DNA of 64,000 bases from Pyricularia pennisetigena. Taxonomy: Eukaryota; Ascomycota; Sordariomycetes; Magnaporthales; Pyriculariaceae. The position numbers and the translations under genes were made by a program. The notes below the pieces were generated by a model. That model saw only the letters and a list, made by a program, of their open reading frames with translations, was not told where the DNA came from and ran no database searches. Positions 13,051 through 24,400 of the stretch are shown here, in pieces. How positions within the stretch are numbered: position 1 is the first letter of the stretch; every line of letters starts with the position of its first letter. The stretch is from contig NC_043741.1 in assembly GCF_004337985.1 (NCBI RefSeq), forward strand, positions 2,611,348 to 2,675,347, given 5' to 3'.

Positions 13051-13083
13051 NNNNNNNNNNNNNNNNNCCCCCCCCCCCCCCCC
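13026..13083. other. T25-N17-C16 assembly gap
   Basis: Twenty-five T (13026-13050) run into 17 undetermined bases (13051-13067) and then 16 C (13068-13083). This is an unresolved homopolymer junction in the assembly. True length and content between the T and C runs are unknown. Confidence 0.95.
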
Positions 13084-13814
13084 TTTTCGTCCCAGACTTG
13101 GGACAAATTGGTAAAAATATAATGTACACATCAGCTGTGCAGAGGCACTACTAGGGTGAGCAACACTGACGATTTTAATCCCAAAGACGAGCATGCAGGC
13201 GATCACGGTCTTTCGCTTCCTTGATTTTAGCACCACAAGACATTTCTTGTTGCTTTTCAGTCGACTCTCGTTTTCTACCTTTTTGTTCTCTCTTTCTTTT
13301 CTTGCCGTCTTGCCGTGTTGGTATATGGATTTAGCTCCGTTCTTTTCTTTCCACCCGTCGCGGGCAAATCATGATTTTTCTTCTTTTCTTCTTTTTTTGT
13401 TTCTCTTCAAGCGCGGGGTCGATCAACAGCAAGAGACCTTTGGTCCCATCCTATCTTCTTCCATCCCGTCTAAGTCAGACGTCACCCTCGTCCCCGATGC
13501 TTTGCCCGAGCTTTTCGTTTTGATGAGAGGGGTGGTTTAAAAAAGGAACACCAAAAAAAAAAAAAGGCTATGGTGATTAGATCTAGGACCCATAGGATAT
13601 ATTCGCCGACTCATTCATCGTTTTGGTTGAGAGCCTTTTTTCCCTTCAGAAGAAAAAGACACAAATAAAAAGAAAAAGGATGGGGAGCTCAGATCACTGA
13701 TCTCGCTTCGCTACTATCCACCAAATCATCATACCTTTCCACCCTTAAGATCTTCTGCTGGTGCTGCGCACTTTTTTTTTTAAAACCCCAAATTCAACCT
13801 TTGGGACATTATTC

Positions 13815-13815
<1 letters not shown>

Positions 13816-13845
<30 letters not shown>
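13816..13845. repeat. A30 homopolymer tract
   Basis: Thirty uninterrupted A lie just upstream of the ATG at 13872. The tract could be part of a promoter or leader; such poly(dA:dT) tracts exclude nucleosomes in fungi. Confidence 0.85.
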
Positions 13846-13847
<2 letters not shown>

Positions 13848-13871
13848 CCATAATATTGATAATCCGTACAC

Positions 13872-14675
13872 ATGTTATCCCCTCGGACCAAAAGACAACT
13901 GCGCAAGCAGATATTCCCGCCTCGGCCGCCAACACGGACACGCAGCAAGAATGCTGCGGCCAGGCGCGAGAGCACCAAGAACAACAACAACAACAGTAGC
14001 GACGGCAGCAAAACCAACAAAACCTCTGCGCTACCAAAAGCCCCACAACAACAGCCCGACACAGCAGCAGCAGCACCCGCCGTTGACATTGATATCAGGC
14101 ACATCCCACACCTCGTTTCCAGCGCCTGGGCGGACCCGGACCCGACGCCGTTGCTGTCTCACTTTGCGCCGGACCCCGTCTACGTGGACCACGGCGCGCA
14201 GCTGAGGATCCTGTCGTCCGGCTCGCCGCTGCGCCGCCACCATCAGGACCGGTGGGGGAGCAACAAGGGCCGTCGCCGTGATGACGACGACGACGACGAC
14301 GACAACAACAACAGCAATAACAACAACGCCAGCGGTGGCGGCGACAGCTACGACGGTGTGCTCGTGGCGTGCGAGGTCGACCCGGACCACGACGTCTGGT
14401 GGCGCGACGTCGACCTGGCCGCCGGCTACGGGAGATGCAGGTACCGAACGCTAAACAGGGGTCGGAGGATCGGCGGCGACCGTGACGGCGAGGTCGAGGG
14501 CCGCGATGGTGGTGGTGAGCAGCAGAGGCGAGACAGCTGGCAGTTTTCCGGCGTCGTGGATCTGGTAATCGAGCACGGCAAGATCGCCAGATTCGAGGAA
14601 TGGCGTCGCCTCCCTGTTGAGGATGGTGCTCGGGGAGGAGGGCTGGCGCCAAGCGAGTACAAAGTGCTCACTTGA
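13872..14675 (+). CDS. SnoaL/NTF2-like hypothetical protein
   Basis: This is a 267-residue single-exon frame. The basic N-terminus (about residues 1-40) is rich in Arg and Lys and could act as a mitochondrial presequence or nuclear signal. A low-complexity Asn/Ser/Gln segment follows. From about residue 74 the pattern IRHIPHLVSSAWADPDP...LLSHFAPDPVYVDHG looks like the start of an alpha+beta cone-fold (NTF2/SnoaL). The matching end near 228-247 reads SGVVDLVIEHGKIARFEEW, as in the last strands of that fold. A run of Asp then Asn codons (14280-14325) interrupts the middle, presumably a loop expanded by codon repeats. No catalytic residues can be named. Assignment to the fold is tentative; the frame itself looks real. 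Confidence 0.55.
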   Translation: MLSPRTKRQLRKQIFPPRPPTRTRSKNAAARRESTKNNNNNSSDGSKTNKTSALPKAPQQQPDTAAAAPAVDIDIRHIPHLVSSAWADPDPTPLLSHFAPDPVYVDHGAQLRILSSGSPLRRHHQDRWGSNKGRRRDDDDDDDDNNNSNNNNASGGGDSYDGVLVACEVDPDHDVWWRDVDLAAGYGRCRYRTLNRGRRIGGDRDGEVEGRDGGGEQQRRDSWQFSGVVDLVIEHGKIARFEEWRRLPVEDGARGGGLAPSEYKVLT

Positions 14676-15787
14676 TGAGACGGATTTCCGTTATCGTCTG
14701 AATCCTTGTTGGGAGGACGTGGAGGCGAGGGGCCTGCGAGATGTCGTCGGGCTGTAACGTAACAAATCAATGGGCCATACTCAGCTCGTCAGATAGCTTT
14801 TAATCGGATAACTTGTTCCCAACTTACATCTAAAACACATGCATATAAAACCTTGTTCGTTTGCCGAATCTGAATCACCACACCACACGCCTCCGTTATG
14901 TGCAAAAGCCTACAGTGACACAGTTGTGAGCTTAAATTTCTGTCTTCAATTCGGCAGCTAAATGAACCGTCGCTCTAAACCTGCTAGAGACACTGAAAAA
15001 AGACTCGATGCAAACTAACATGAGTCCTTGAGTCAAATGCAAGCAAAGGGACCCAAGTGTCAGGCAGCTGATCCAAACCGTGAACCAGTCAAGCACAGTA
15101 GCAACCTTGGAAAAAAAAAAAAAGAGAAAATAACACCCTCTCATCATCCCTCACGATCTGTCCAACCTTCTGTTTTCGACCCCTTGTGCTATTCAGTTCT
15201 CCTAGTGGGACTGAAATACCAGTATATCCTGGTGTGGTATCGCTTAGTTGCAAATGTCACCGCCCCAAAGAGAGTGTAAAGGATGAAGAATCATTCATGA
15301 TGATCTCCCCAGGTATCCGTATATGATTAATGCAAAAGGAAACGGAGGGCAAGGGGACTAGTAAAGCCAAAAGACCATTTTCCATCAAAATAAAATATGC
15401 TGTCATTGTTATATGCCATCCATGAACTCCAGAACCCAGATGCGCCATATAATGATGGAATGAGATGTGCAAGAGTTACTTCTTTGCAGCACTCCGGGCT
15501 AAAACTTAGGAAATATGCAGTATAACGATCATATAAAAAGCAAAAGAAAAAAGAAAAAGAAAAAAGAACATAATTTTTAAAACAAGCCAACACTCCTCGG
15601 GAAATAATCAAGACACATCGGCTACTGGGGTATGTGAGGTCCGCCTTTGCATTCCAAGTTTCGGAGCGAAAGCAGATCGAGTCACCAACGTATGTCAGCA
15701 ATGGTTTTGAGATGCGAAGGAGCGAATCGCTGCCAAATCAATGTTATCGGCGCAGTATCGCTCAACTTTTGATCGCCTCCTCATAAT
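14676..15787. other. Convergent 3' intergenic region
   Basis: It lies between the stop codons of the SnoaL-like gene and the ELL gene and should be 3' UTR sequence of both. No gene is supported. Confidence 0.55.
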
Positions 15788-18467
15788 TCAATGCCGGCCA
15801 TAGTCGCTGTACTCGTCGCGCTCGCGGCGGCTGCTGGCCACGGCGCTACTCCGCTTCTGCTCTCCAGACTTTTGAGTACGATCACGGTCCCCATTGTAAG
15901 CAGCACCTGTGGTTGAGTAGATCTCCTTTTTCATCTTTTCCAATCTGCGGTGCATGTTCATGAGCTCATTAAGCTTGCTCTCCTCAGGGTTGTTCATTCC
16001 CGAAAGCTCGTAATGCAGCCGCTCGTAATCCGAGTACGCCTCTTTGAAGCGGCGTGCCTTAGCCACAACATCCGGAGTAAGCTTGCTACTGGTACTTCGT
16101 CTGCTTGCGCTCACGTCATCGTCATGTGTGCGCTTCTTAATCGAATTCTTGCTTGAAGTTTGCACGTTGCTGCTGCTGCTACTCGTGGTCGAGGACGAGT
16201 CATTATAGTATGCGTCAGCCTTGCGTTTACGATTGGCATTGGCAATCATGGCCTCCTCAGCCGGGTCGATATCGGACGCGTTGGTTGGAGGCGACGATGC
16301 AAGAGGCGAAGACTTGGCCGGTGATGTGTTCTTTGAGCGATTGGACGACAGATTCGAGCTTCCGGTCCTCGACGTGCTCTGGCTCAAATCTGCCGGGCGG
16401 GGCTTGCTGACAGGCAAAGGTGCAGCCTTGGTTTCCTTGATCGACTTTGTCTCTCGGGGCGCACGGATGACCTCCTTGGGTGCCCTGACAGTAGTTTCCT
16501 TGGGCGCCCTGATTGGTTCCTTCGGTGCCCTGATGGGCTCTTTTGGTGCCCTCACTGGCTCCTTCACCTTGAACTTCTTAGCTAGCGGCGTGCCCGAGCT
16601 AGAACTGCTGTCCTCCTCCTCGCGCGGTCTCTTGACTGGCGGTTTTGCTGTCATCTGCGGCTTTGCTGTGACCTGCGGCTTGACTGGCTCGCGTGCCGCA
16701 GGTGGCGGGGGTTTCTTGGGAAGCGACGAAGGGCCTGAAACTGGTGCAGACACTGGAGGCTTGGGAGCCCTCACCGCGGGTGTCGCTTGTTTTTTGACCG
16801 TGTTCTTTGTCTGGGAAAGCGGTATCTCGTCGCTGGATTCGTCAGAATCGGTGATGATTTCTTTTGATAGCGGACCTCTGGCTCCCGTCTTGGCAGCGGG
16901 CTTGGCCGCGGGCTTGGAGGGAGAAACCTTGGGGGCGGCCGGCTTTTTCGGAGCTGACACAGCTGGCTTCTTTTCAGCCGCCTTCTTGGGCTTGTTTTGT
17001 GAGCTCGACCTGGACATGGGCTGTGACCCGCTGATAGAGCGGTTGTCCGTGTCCGGGGAACCAGCTCCGCTCGTATCGTCTGCATTCTGAACGTGAACGG
17101 TAAGTCCTTTCGGGCCCCTGGCCAACGAAGCCTGAAGCTTGCTCAGACACTTGCCCTTTCCACGGTCGTCAAACGGCAAAAGCTTCTGCCACTCTGGCTC
17201 CGAGGCACCAATCCGCATCTTGTCAAAGTGCCGTACAGCATTGTCTATGGCGGTTTGACGGTCCGAATCAGAGTCGTAATTGTGATTCCAGACATCCAGC
17301 TCCTTCCAGTGGTTCTTCTTCATCATGTACTTGTTAGAGTTCTTGACCTGTTCGGCGACCTTGTTCAGAATATTACGGAACTCCCGCCTGGAATCATCAT
17401 CGTCACGACCCTTGCCCCACTTCTCCCAGAGTTCGTCATATGTCATCTCCCGAACAGCGAGAGCGTGGATGAGCGGTGCACGCAGCTCTTTGGCCTCCTT
17501 CACGATTTGCTGATGCGAGGATTCGATCGAAGATTCGGGAAGAGGGGAGCCAACGGCACTGATTGCCGGACTTGTCGGACGCGAGCGAGCTTGTGTTGAC
17601 ATGGTTATCGCATTGCTAGCTACCGTCTTTTTCCCCGTCGTTGCCGGCTTAGACTTCTTGTTCAACGCAGACTGAGGCTGAAGTGAAGAACTCTTGGACC
17701 TTTAAAGTGAGCTCTAGCGTTAGTTACCTGACCGCTAGGTAAGAAGGTCAGTTGGACACAGAATGCATACTGTGAGGACGTCTGAGACTTTTCCGGGTTC
17801 TCGATTATCTCCAAAGCTCCCAGCTCCGGAGTCTCATCATCGTCAACGAAGCCCTTTGGCATGTACTTGGGCTTCTTGACATAGTTGAGGTGCGGTTTCC
17901 TGAATAGTGGCATCGTCGGATTGGGTGCCAGGCTAGCTGTATCGGGCGAGTTTGGATCGGTAACATAGAGATCGTAGGAGAAATTCTCGGGAACTCGACT
18001 GAGAGGTTGAGTGTTGCCGCCGTAGAGGAAAGCCTTCATGTAGGGACAAACAGCGTCAGCAAAATTGCAAGTTGACGGGTAGGTGAGTTACGGTTCGTGC
18101 AAGGTCGAGATTCAGGGCTGAATGGTGTCCTCGCCAAGCAGGTTGCGGAGGCGCATAGTGATCAGCTTTTCTAAAGCTATTGTGCACAATCACGATCACT
18201 ATTCTGATTGTGTCCAGGTAATTGACGGGCAGAGGCAAAACAGCGAGGTACTTCCAAAATGCATCACTAGGAGCGTTCGATGCACAATAAACATACCGGT
18301 GACTGCCCCAAGGACAACTCGATCTCTTGGCCATTTTGGAAGCTGTCTATCAGATCCTCGAGCATGTCGTCACTTAAAGTTATGGCAAAAGCCTGGAGCG
18401 GGAGACTGGTCATCTTGTCGACCGACGTCTCCAGCTCCAGACCCCCTGCCGGAATAACGAGAGACAT
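15788..18467 (-). CDS. ELL-type RNA polymerase II elongation factor
   Basis: The model has 781 residues in three exons (18467-18297, 18033-17771, 17699-15788), joined with matching phases; intron 1 is 263 nt and intron 2 is 71 nt. ELL proteins suppress Pol II pausing and in fission yeast act with Eaf1. The N-terminus begins MSLVIPAGGLELE and contains FAITLSDDMLEDLIDSFQNG, in the style of ELL N-terminal domains. A winged-helix-like block follows near 208-300 (ELRAPLIHALAVREMTYDEL). The middle is a long Lys/Pro/Ser-rich linker with tandem RAPKEPI repeats (about 524-564). The C-terminal helical block near 696-755 (RRFKEAYSDYERLHYELSG ... MHRRLEKMKKEIY) matches the occludin-homology domain. The ATG at 18467 is the only one ahead of the conserved block. 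Family call is by motif memory; exon 2 boundaries are the least certain part. Confidence 0.75.
16452..16566 (-). repeat. RAPKEPI-coding tandem repeats
   Basis: Five to six copies of a roughly 21-bp unit encode RAPKEPI and variants (RAPKETTV, RAPKEVI, RAPRETK) in the linker of the ELL protein. Copies differ at silent and a few coding positions. This looks like an in-frame expansion. Confidence 0.85.
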
Positions 18468-21400
18468 TTTGATGGGCAACTCGGCTCGGCCGTCTTGCTT
18501 TTATTCCGAGTCTATTCGCAGCGAGGATTCCGCTGGTCCGTATCGTCGTCGGTCGTGATCAGGTCGATTGGCATGCGTCGAAAAGAATGAGCTGTTGTTG
18601 ATTTCTTCAAGAGAGTAAAGGGGGAAGAGGACGTCAGTTGTCAGACCAGCCGAGGGCGGCGGGCGGCCGAAGCCGACAGACGTTCTTCAGACTTTCAATG
18701 CTGCAAGTATCCTCCCGTGATGTAGCAGTCTTCACCTCATTGTATGCCGGCAGATCTTCTGGAGGTCCCTGGCGAGGTAACGAGACGGTCCGTATCCGAA
18801 AGGGAAAGTGTCGATTGGCGGTCCAAAGAAGACTGAATACTGGGAGCAAGATGCAGAGCGGGTAGTAAAGCAAAGAAACGAGAGGAACAGGGGGTTGCCG
18901 GTTCAGTGGTGAGGTAACAAGTAAATTGGCAGATCCAAAAGAACAATGACCGGGGAAAAAAAAAAGAAGGACGGAGCAAGAAGTGATCCAACAGCTGTTT
19001 CCAAAGAGGGCGTACAAACACTACATTCACTCGCAAGCGGTGATGAGCAAGCAGAGCAAAGGCAGCACAAAGCAAACCCGGGGCGAAAGAGGTCGTACGG
19101 AAGATGCACCTGGGATCGCCCCGACACGCACGCAGGCAAAGAATGGATGGGTGGGTGGAGCGAGCAACGAAAGAGGCACGAGAAATGGAGTGGAACGTCA
19201 GTGGAGGGCGGAGTTGGTGAGTTGCAGGGGCCAGGCGTTCCGGCCGGGTACCTCTAGGCACAGTCTCTCTCCTCCTTTGCTTTGTATGCAAGGCCAGCCC
19301 CACGACGATTGAGACAGCCTGAACAAAGGTAGACGGTACCTCTGGGCCGCCTGGTCTACGAGCGGTCGCTGTGCGCTGTAGTTTTGAGCTACAGGGGCGC
19401 ACGGGCGGTGAGCCGACCAGCCACTCAGGGAACAGTCAGCAGGAAGCCTTGTACCGAGTACCTGTCCCGCTATTGTGGGTCAGCCACCCAAGACGGGGCA
19501 AGACGGGGGGGAGGGGGCTTGGTGGAACAAGGGCCAGGGATCTACGGATTCCCACAGCTGCTCAAGTGGTGCGTTTTAGTCCACCGCATGGTTAATGTCG
19601 CTTGAGTTTATGTACCATACAATACTCGGTACGCAACACTGCTCAGAGGTGTCAAATCTGAAATCAAAACAACCATTGGCACGTCATCATGCTGGCCAAG
19701 TGCGGAAGAAAACATTCTGACAGAAGACTGACTGGGGGCAGAGAGGAAAAGAGCACCGCACCGACGCTGGCTATTTCCTAGCTCAATTGTTCACAAGTTG
19801 ACTAGAACTGGGAGGGTGGGGACGGGCGGCCAGGCGAAGACGCTTCTCCAGGGCGACCCGGCACGGCACGTGGCTCAGTCCTATGGCTTTGCTATGGTGA
19901 CCGCCGCTACTACGTTGCGTGGGTACTAACCTTACCACTTAGGTATTTTACCTCCGTTAACTGGTTTCTATCTCTGGAATACCTCGTACAAACAAGTCTA
20001 GCCTCTTTTTTCGTAACTCAAGATTGACTTATGAGCTGCTTCATAATGACGGGAGAAGACGAGAATTTCTTCTACGCTGACAAAAAGCCAGTCGCAGACC
20101 GTTTGACTATTGAGACCGAGAAAGGCGCTGGAAAAGCAATCAAGTGTCTCCATTCTCAAGACTGGGCTGGCTGGTGCTGGGCTGTTTCAATGGTTTCCAG
20201 GCCCCACCCTTCCATCACTCAGTTGCACTCAGCTGGCTGCAGCTATGGCCACCCTGGGCACCTCAAAACTCCAGCGGCGCGGTCGCCCAACAAGGGCACC
20301 AAGAAATAGGCAATGAGTGGCATTGGATGGGTGGTACAGCAGCATCAGGCAACTCTGCACGAAGTACAAACAGAATCTGACAGAAAGTTGGCAGTGCAGT
20401 AAGTAACGTATTGTGATTTGTTGGTACTCTGTGATAAGGCTCCTTCGTCGAGGTCGGCCACAGACGGTGAGAGGTTACTTGGCCGCTGGCCGATGGCGTG
20501 GCGGCATTAAATTGAGCCTAAGTTTTGGCGGGCCCTGCCATGACATGACGGCCGTAACCTGTTGACATCACTCACAACTCTCGGTGCATTTCGAGGTAAT
20601 TCAAGTTTGGATAAGCGAGCCGAGGACTGGAACCCCAATTCGTGCAAAGGTTTTACCGTTTTTTTTTTTTTTTTTCACTCTGTGAACTGAAAAGTTCCAT
20701 TCCATTGAAATACCTCCCCCAAAATGATTACATGCCCGAACTACCGTAGCTGTTCAATGAGCACCTGAGGCATTTACTCTGAGGGATCACGCAAAAAATA
20801 CAGTTGCTTGCCCTAGGCACCTACCTGCCTGTCTAGGTTTGGGTATGCATGATCGACCACAAGGGGGGAGAAAAAAAAGTGAGAGAAAAACTTCAGGATG
20901 AAGGTTCTCTTTTGCCTTGTCTAATTTATTTCGTCCCAACCTTGTTGGGGCGAATATGCGCACATATGAACACGAGATGAGCATCAGTGCTTGTTTACGA
21001 AATGAATCGTTGTTACTTGGCCTTCATTAACTTACTTAGTACTATACATTATGTATCCAAGGATGGACAGCAATCGGTGCCGCAGCACACGACAGTGCAG
21101 ATTCATCAGCTGCGTTTAGAAATTAGCCAGCGCAGGTAAGATCCATCAGCATCCGCACCTCTCATGGATGCCATGGATGCTTGGTCACAAACTCGAGCCT
21201 CAGGAAGCTTTCACTCGCCAAACTATCGCTCGCATAATTGATCAATCACATCGTAAATACCCGCAAGTACAGTACAGTACCAAGGACCTAGCCTGCGTCA
21301 GCTGTCCATCCCCGAACGATAACTAGATTGGGCTAGAAGTCATATCTAGTTGGGTGTGTGTCAGGTAACCTGGCCCAAGTCTAATCCGAACTCTCCACCA

Positions 21401-24400
21401 CCACCTAATCGGCGAGGAAAATGGAAAGGATTAAATTACGATCACTTAGATCACACGAAGGGAAGAAAACAAGAGAAAGCTAAGTATGCTGGCTCTACAA
21501 AGTATATACTGCAACAACAAAGGTCTTTTTTTTTTTCGGCCTTGCGGTGGTTTGTAAGAACCGCCATTTGCAAACAAAAACACAGCCAGGCATCCCAAGA
21601 TGACCACACGAGGACAACAGGGTTCATCGAGGCTGATACGGAGTATGCTGTTACGGCCTCATCATGGCCAGCTGATCGAAGGTTCGGTTCGGTGCCTTTC
21701 TACCCATATAGTATATAATTGTAAACCGTCCGAACACGCCACGCCACTCCTTAAAAACGTTGTACAATTGGGTGACTGCCGTCAGCGGGCCTTTTTTGTT
21801 TGTCTGTTTTTTTTTTTTTTCTTTTTGTTGTTATGTCCTCTACCTAAACTTTCCTTATTGCCTCAGTAAGACGGACAGTAGGCTCTCTTCATTGGGTGAT
21901 AGCACCGCCCCGGGCTGTCAGCAATTGGCTTTTTGAGTGGATATTCACTTTTTGAATTTTATTTCCCCCAGATAGGAGAAGGGGGGAAAATAGAAAAGAA
22001 ATGTATCCCTGTCAAAATAAAGAAGTTTCGAGGGAGGAAAAAGACCACGGCGCTTGTCAGTACTGTGCATTTATTCGACCGACTGCTTTCCGACAATTCG
22101 GGGTCTCCGCTATACCATGTGTTCTGAGTTACGTCGAAGTCTAGATCTCGGCATGTGCAACAGCAACGCCTGCAGAATGCTACTGAACCGCATTAGGCTC
22201 GTTTCCAAAAGTGCCAGCAAATTTTGCTCAATTTTTTTTTTTTACCGCAGCCCATTATATACAAAGTAGGTTATTACTCCTGTGCCTGGACTCTGCTGTA
22301 GAACTAGAGCTACAGTAGCCACCTCGACCTCCATTCGGTTAAATAAACAGGGAGCAATTAATCTCTACGTAACAGTACGGTCTTGTACTATGGTAAGTAT
22401 TACAGAGTGCCGTTGCATGGAGAAATCGTTTCGTGGCAGGGATCCCATCGCCCAATATGCTGAAACCCCAGTGCTCCCTTTGGAGATGCTCCTATCTTGC
22501 TGGTTTAAATTCCACACATTAAGCTTCGACTTGTTTCTAGGAGATCCTCCAAGTAGAAGTCCCGTCTTGTCGGGGTTAATTAGTCGCTGCACTGTACAGT
22601 GGGAAGGGTGCAGTCTGTAAACAATTCTGTTGGCCCCAAGTCCTTTCCCAGTCCGAAGGAAGCCTGATACAAGATTAAATGTTGTTGCCGACTAAAACTT
22701 GTTAATGCAAGGCATATTGCATTTTTTTATTATTATTATTATTATTTTTTTTTTTTTTTTCGTCTGTGTGTTGATCCAGGTTTCTGTAGCGGCACTTGGC
22801 CGCGCCGCCAAACTATTATGATTGTCCCTTTAGCCGGCGGCATCTTTTTCGACTTGACATGTTTTAGATCCGCACGCAACCTTTCTACGCGCCCGGGCCT
22901 CCCCCTTCCCGTGCCAGAGATAGAGAACCCATAGTGGATGAGCTTGGCAATTGCAGTGTATTCACTTAAAAAATTTAACATTGCCCCATTTCTATCCTTG
23001 AGGTAAACCTGGGCCAACTGGGTTTTAATAATGACTGTGAGCTGCATTATTGCGGGCAACAAATCAAGATGGATTATCATGTGTTGCCTGTAGCTTTGTT
23101 TACTAAGGCGCGCGTTTTGGGAGTTCTACATTGCCCTGAACGAGTAAGCCCGCTTTTGCCTGCTTGATCCAGGTGGATCTGGTCCATTTTAATGATCGAC
23201 CTTGCAGGGGGGATCCCCGGGCTGCTTGGCATGGACAGACATGTCATTGTCAGAAGAGGAACTGCGACGGCTCTGTTGTGCTGTGCTTGACTTTGAAAAT
23301 CCGATTCGGGTTCAACAACAACAACACCACCACCACCAATAATGCAGGAATTAATAAGAAAGAACTGAATCGAGGTCAAGCTTCGTTGCCTCCTGTGCAC
23401 AGTGATACTGATTCATGGTCATTCGCGTATCAATGGCCTTATCAGGTACCAAATATGAGATTGAAGAATGACAACTCGAGTCTCCACCCCAAGTATAAAA
23501 CAATCGGTTAGGAATCGGTAGGGAAAGTAAAGATTAAAAAGGGGACCATACGTCGTAGCACTCAAGTTCTCAAACCAAAGATCTATTTATTCCTGGGGAG
23601 ACGTCTGTTGTTTCCGTCTGATGTACCACCAGCAACCCCGGAGGGGGCCTACTATTGTACCCACGTACCACAATAATAACGCTGCTAAGGTACTACTGTA
23701 ATGCTACTTTAGTACCCAGGAGAATCTAAATCCACTTCACGGGTGTCAGGCATCATGCCGGCTCTACTAGCCTTTCTTGGACGAGCTTCTGAACTTGGCG
23801 TCATTTAATCTGAGGCTTGTACTACGTACAACCACGACAGGATATGTTACGATTTGCCTGTCGCGATTTCGCTTCCGTTGTATATCTTGGGTAAGTCGAA
23901 AAGCCAAGAAGTAAATAGCCTTCGCTTTTTGAAAATGGCGAACTATGCTTTTGAGCGACGGGGAAACAAGCTCCCAAGATTTTTCCGATTTGTTAATTTG
24001 CCGGTGCATTGCCTTGTCACATGGGCTGTTTTTGTTTTTCTAGAAGCCCATTACAAGTGGGTTCTGCCAAACTGATAAGTCCGCCTGTCAAAATTAGAAT
24101 TTGCAAGGCCCAAAAGGGCATTTTATTGAGCCAAGCAACTTGAATTAGAGGGAGCAATTTGTATAGCGGTACAGAACATCGTCGCCCATGGCCAGCCGCG
24201 ATAAGTCTACGCTCTCTATAAGATATGGTTTAATTCTTGCAACCCCAAGTATACAGCTAGCTTTCTGTTTTTTTTTTTTTTTTTTCCCGCTTCTTCAGCT
24301 TCTACCCTACTGTCAGCCCCAATTCTGACCGGAATTTCTACATACCGCAATGCTGACATTACGAGCTGACTGACACGGTATGCTAGTTCAGAGGCTCTGT

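Larger units (their letters stand above)
11675..13871. other. Intergenic region with an assembly gap
   Basis: It lies between two divergently oriented hypothetical genes, so both promoters should be here. Pyrimidine-rich stretches at 13200-13420 and 13610-13790 resemble fungal promoter/leader DNA. The A30 tract at 13816-13845 ends 26 bases before the next ATG. No gene is supported. The sequence gap is described separately. Confidence 0.5.

Noticed and set aside
18737..19402. 221-codon minus-strand open frame upstream of ELL
   Set aside because: It is low complexity with no domain and overlaps other frames of similar length on both strands. The DNA is strand-skewed promoter/leader sequence, which keeps frames open by chance.
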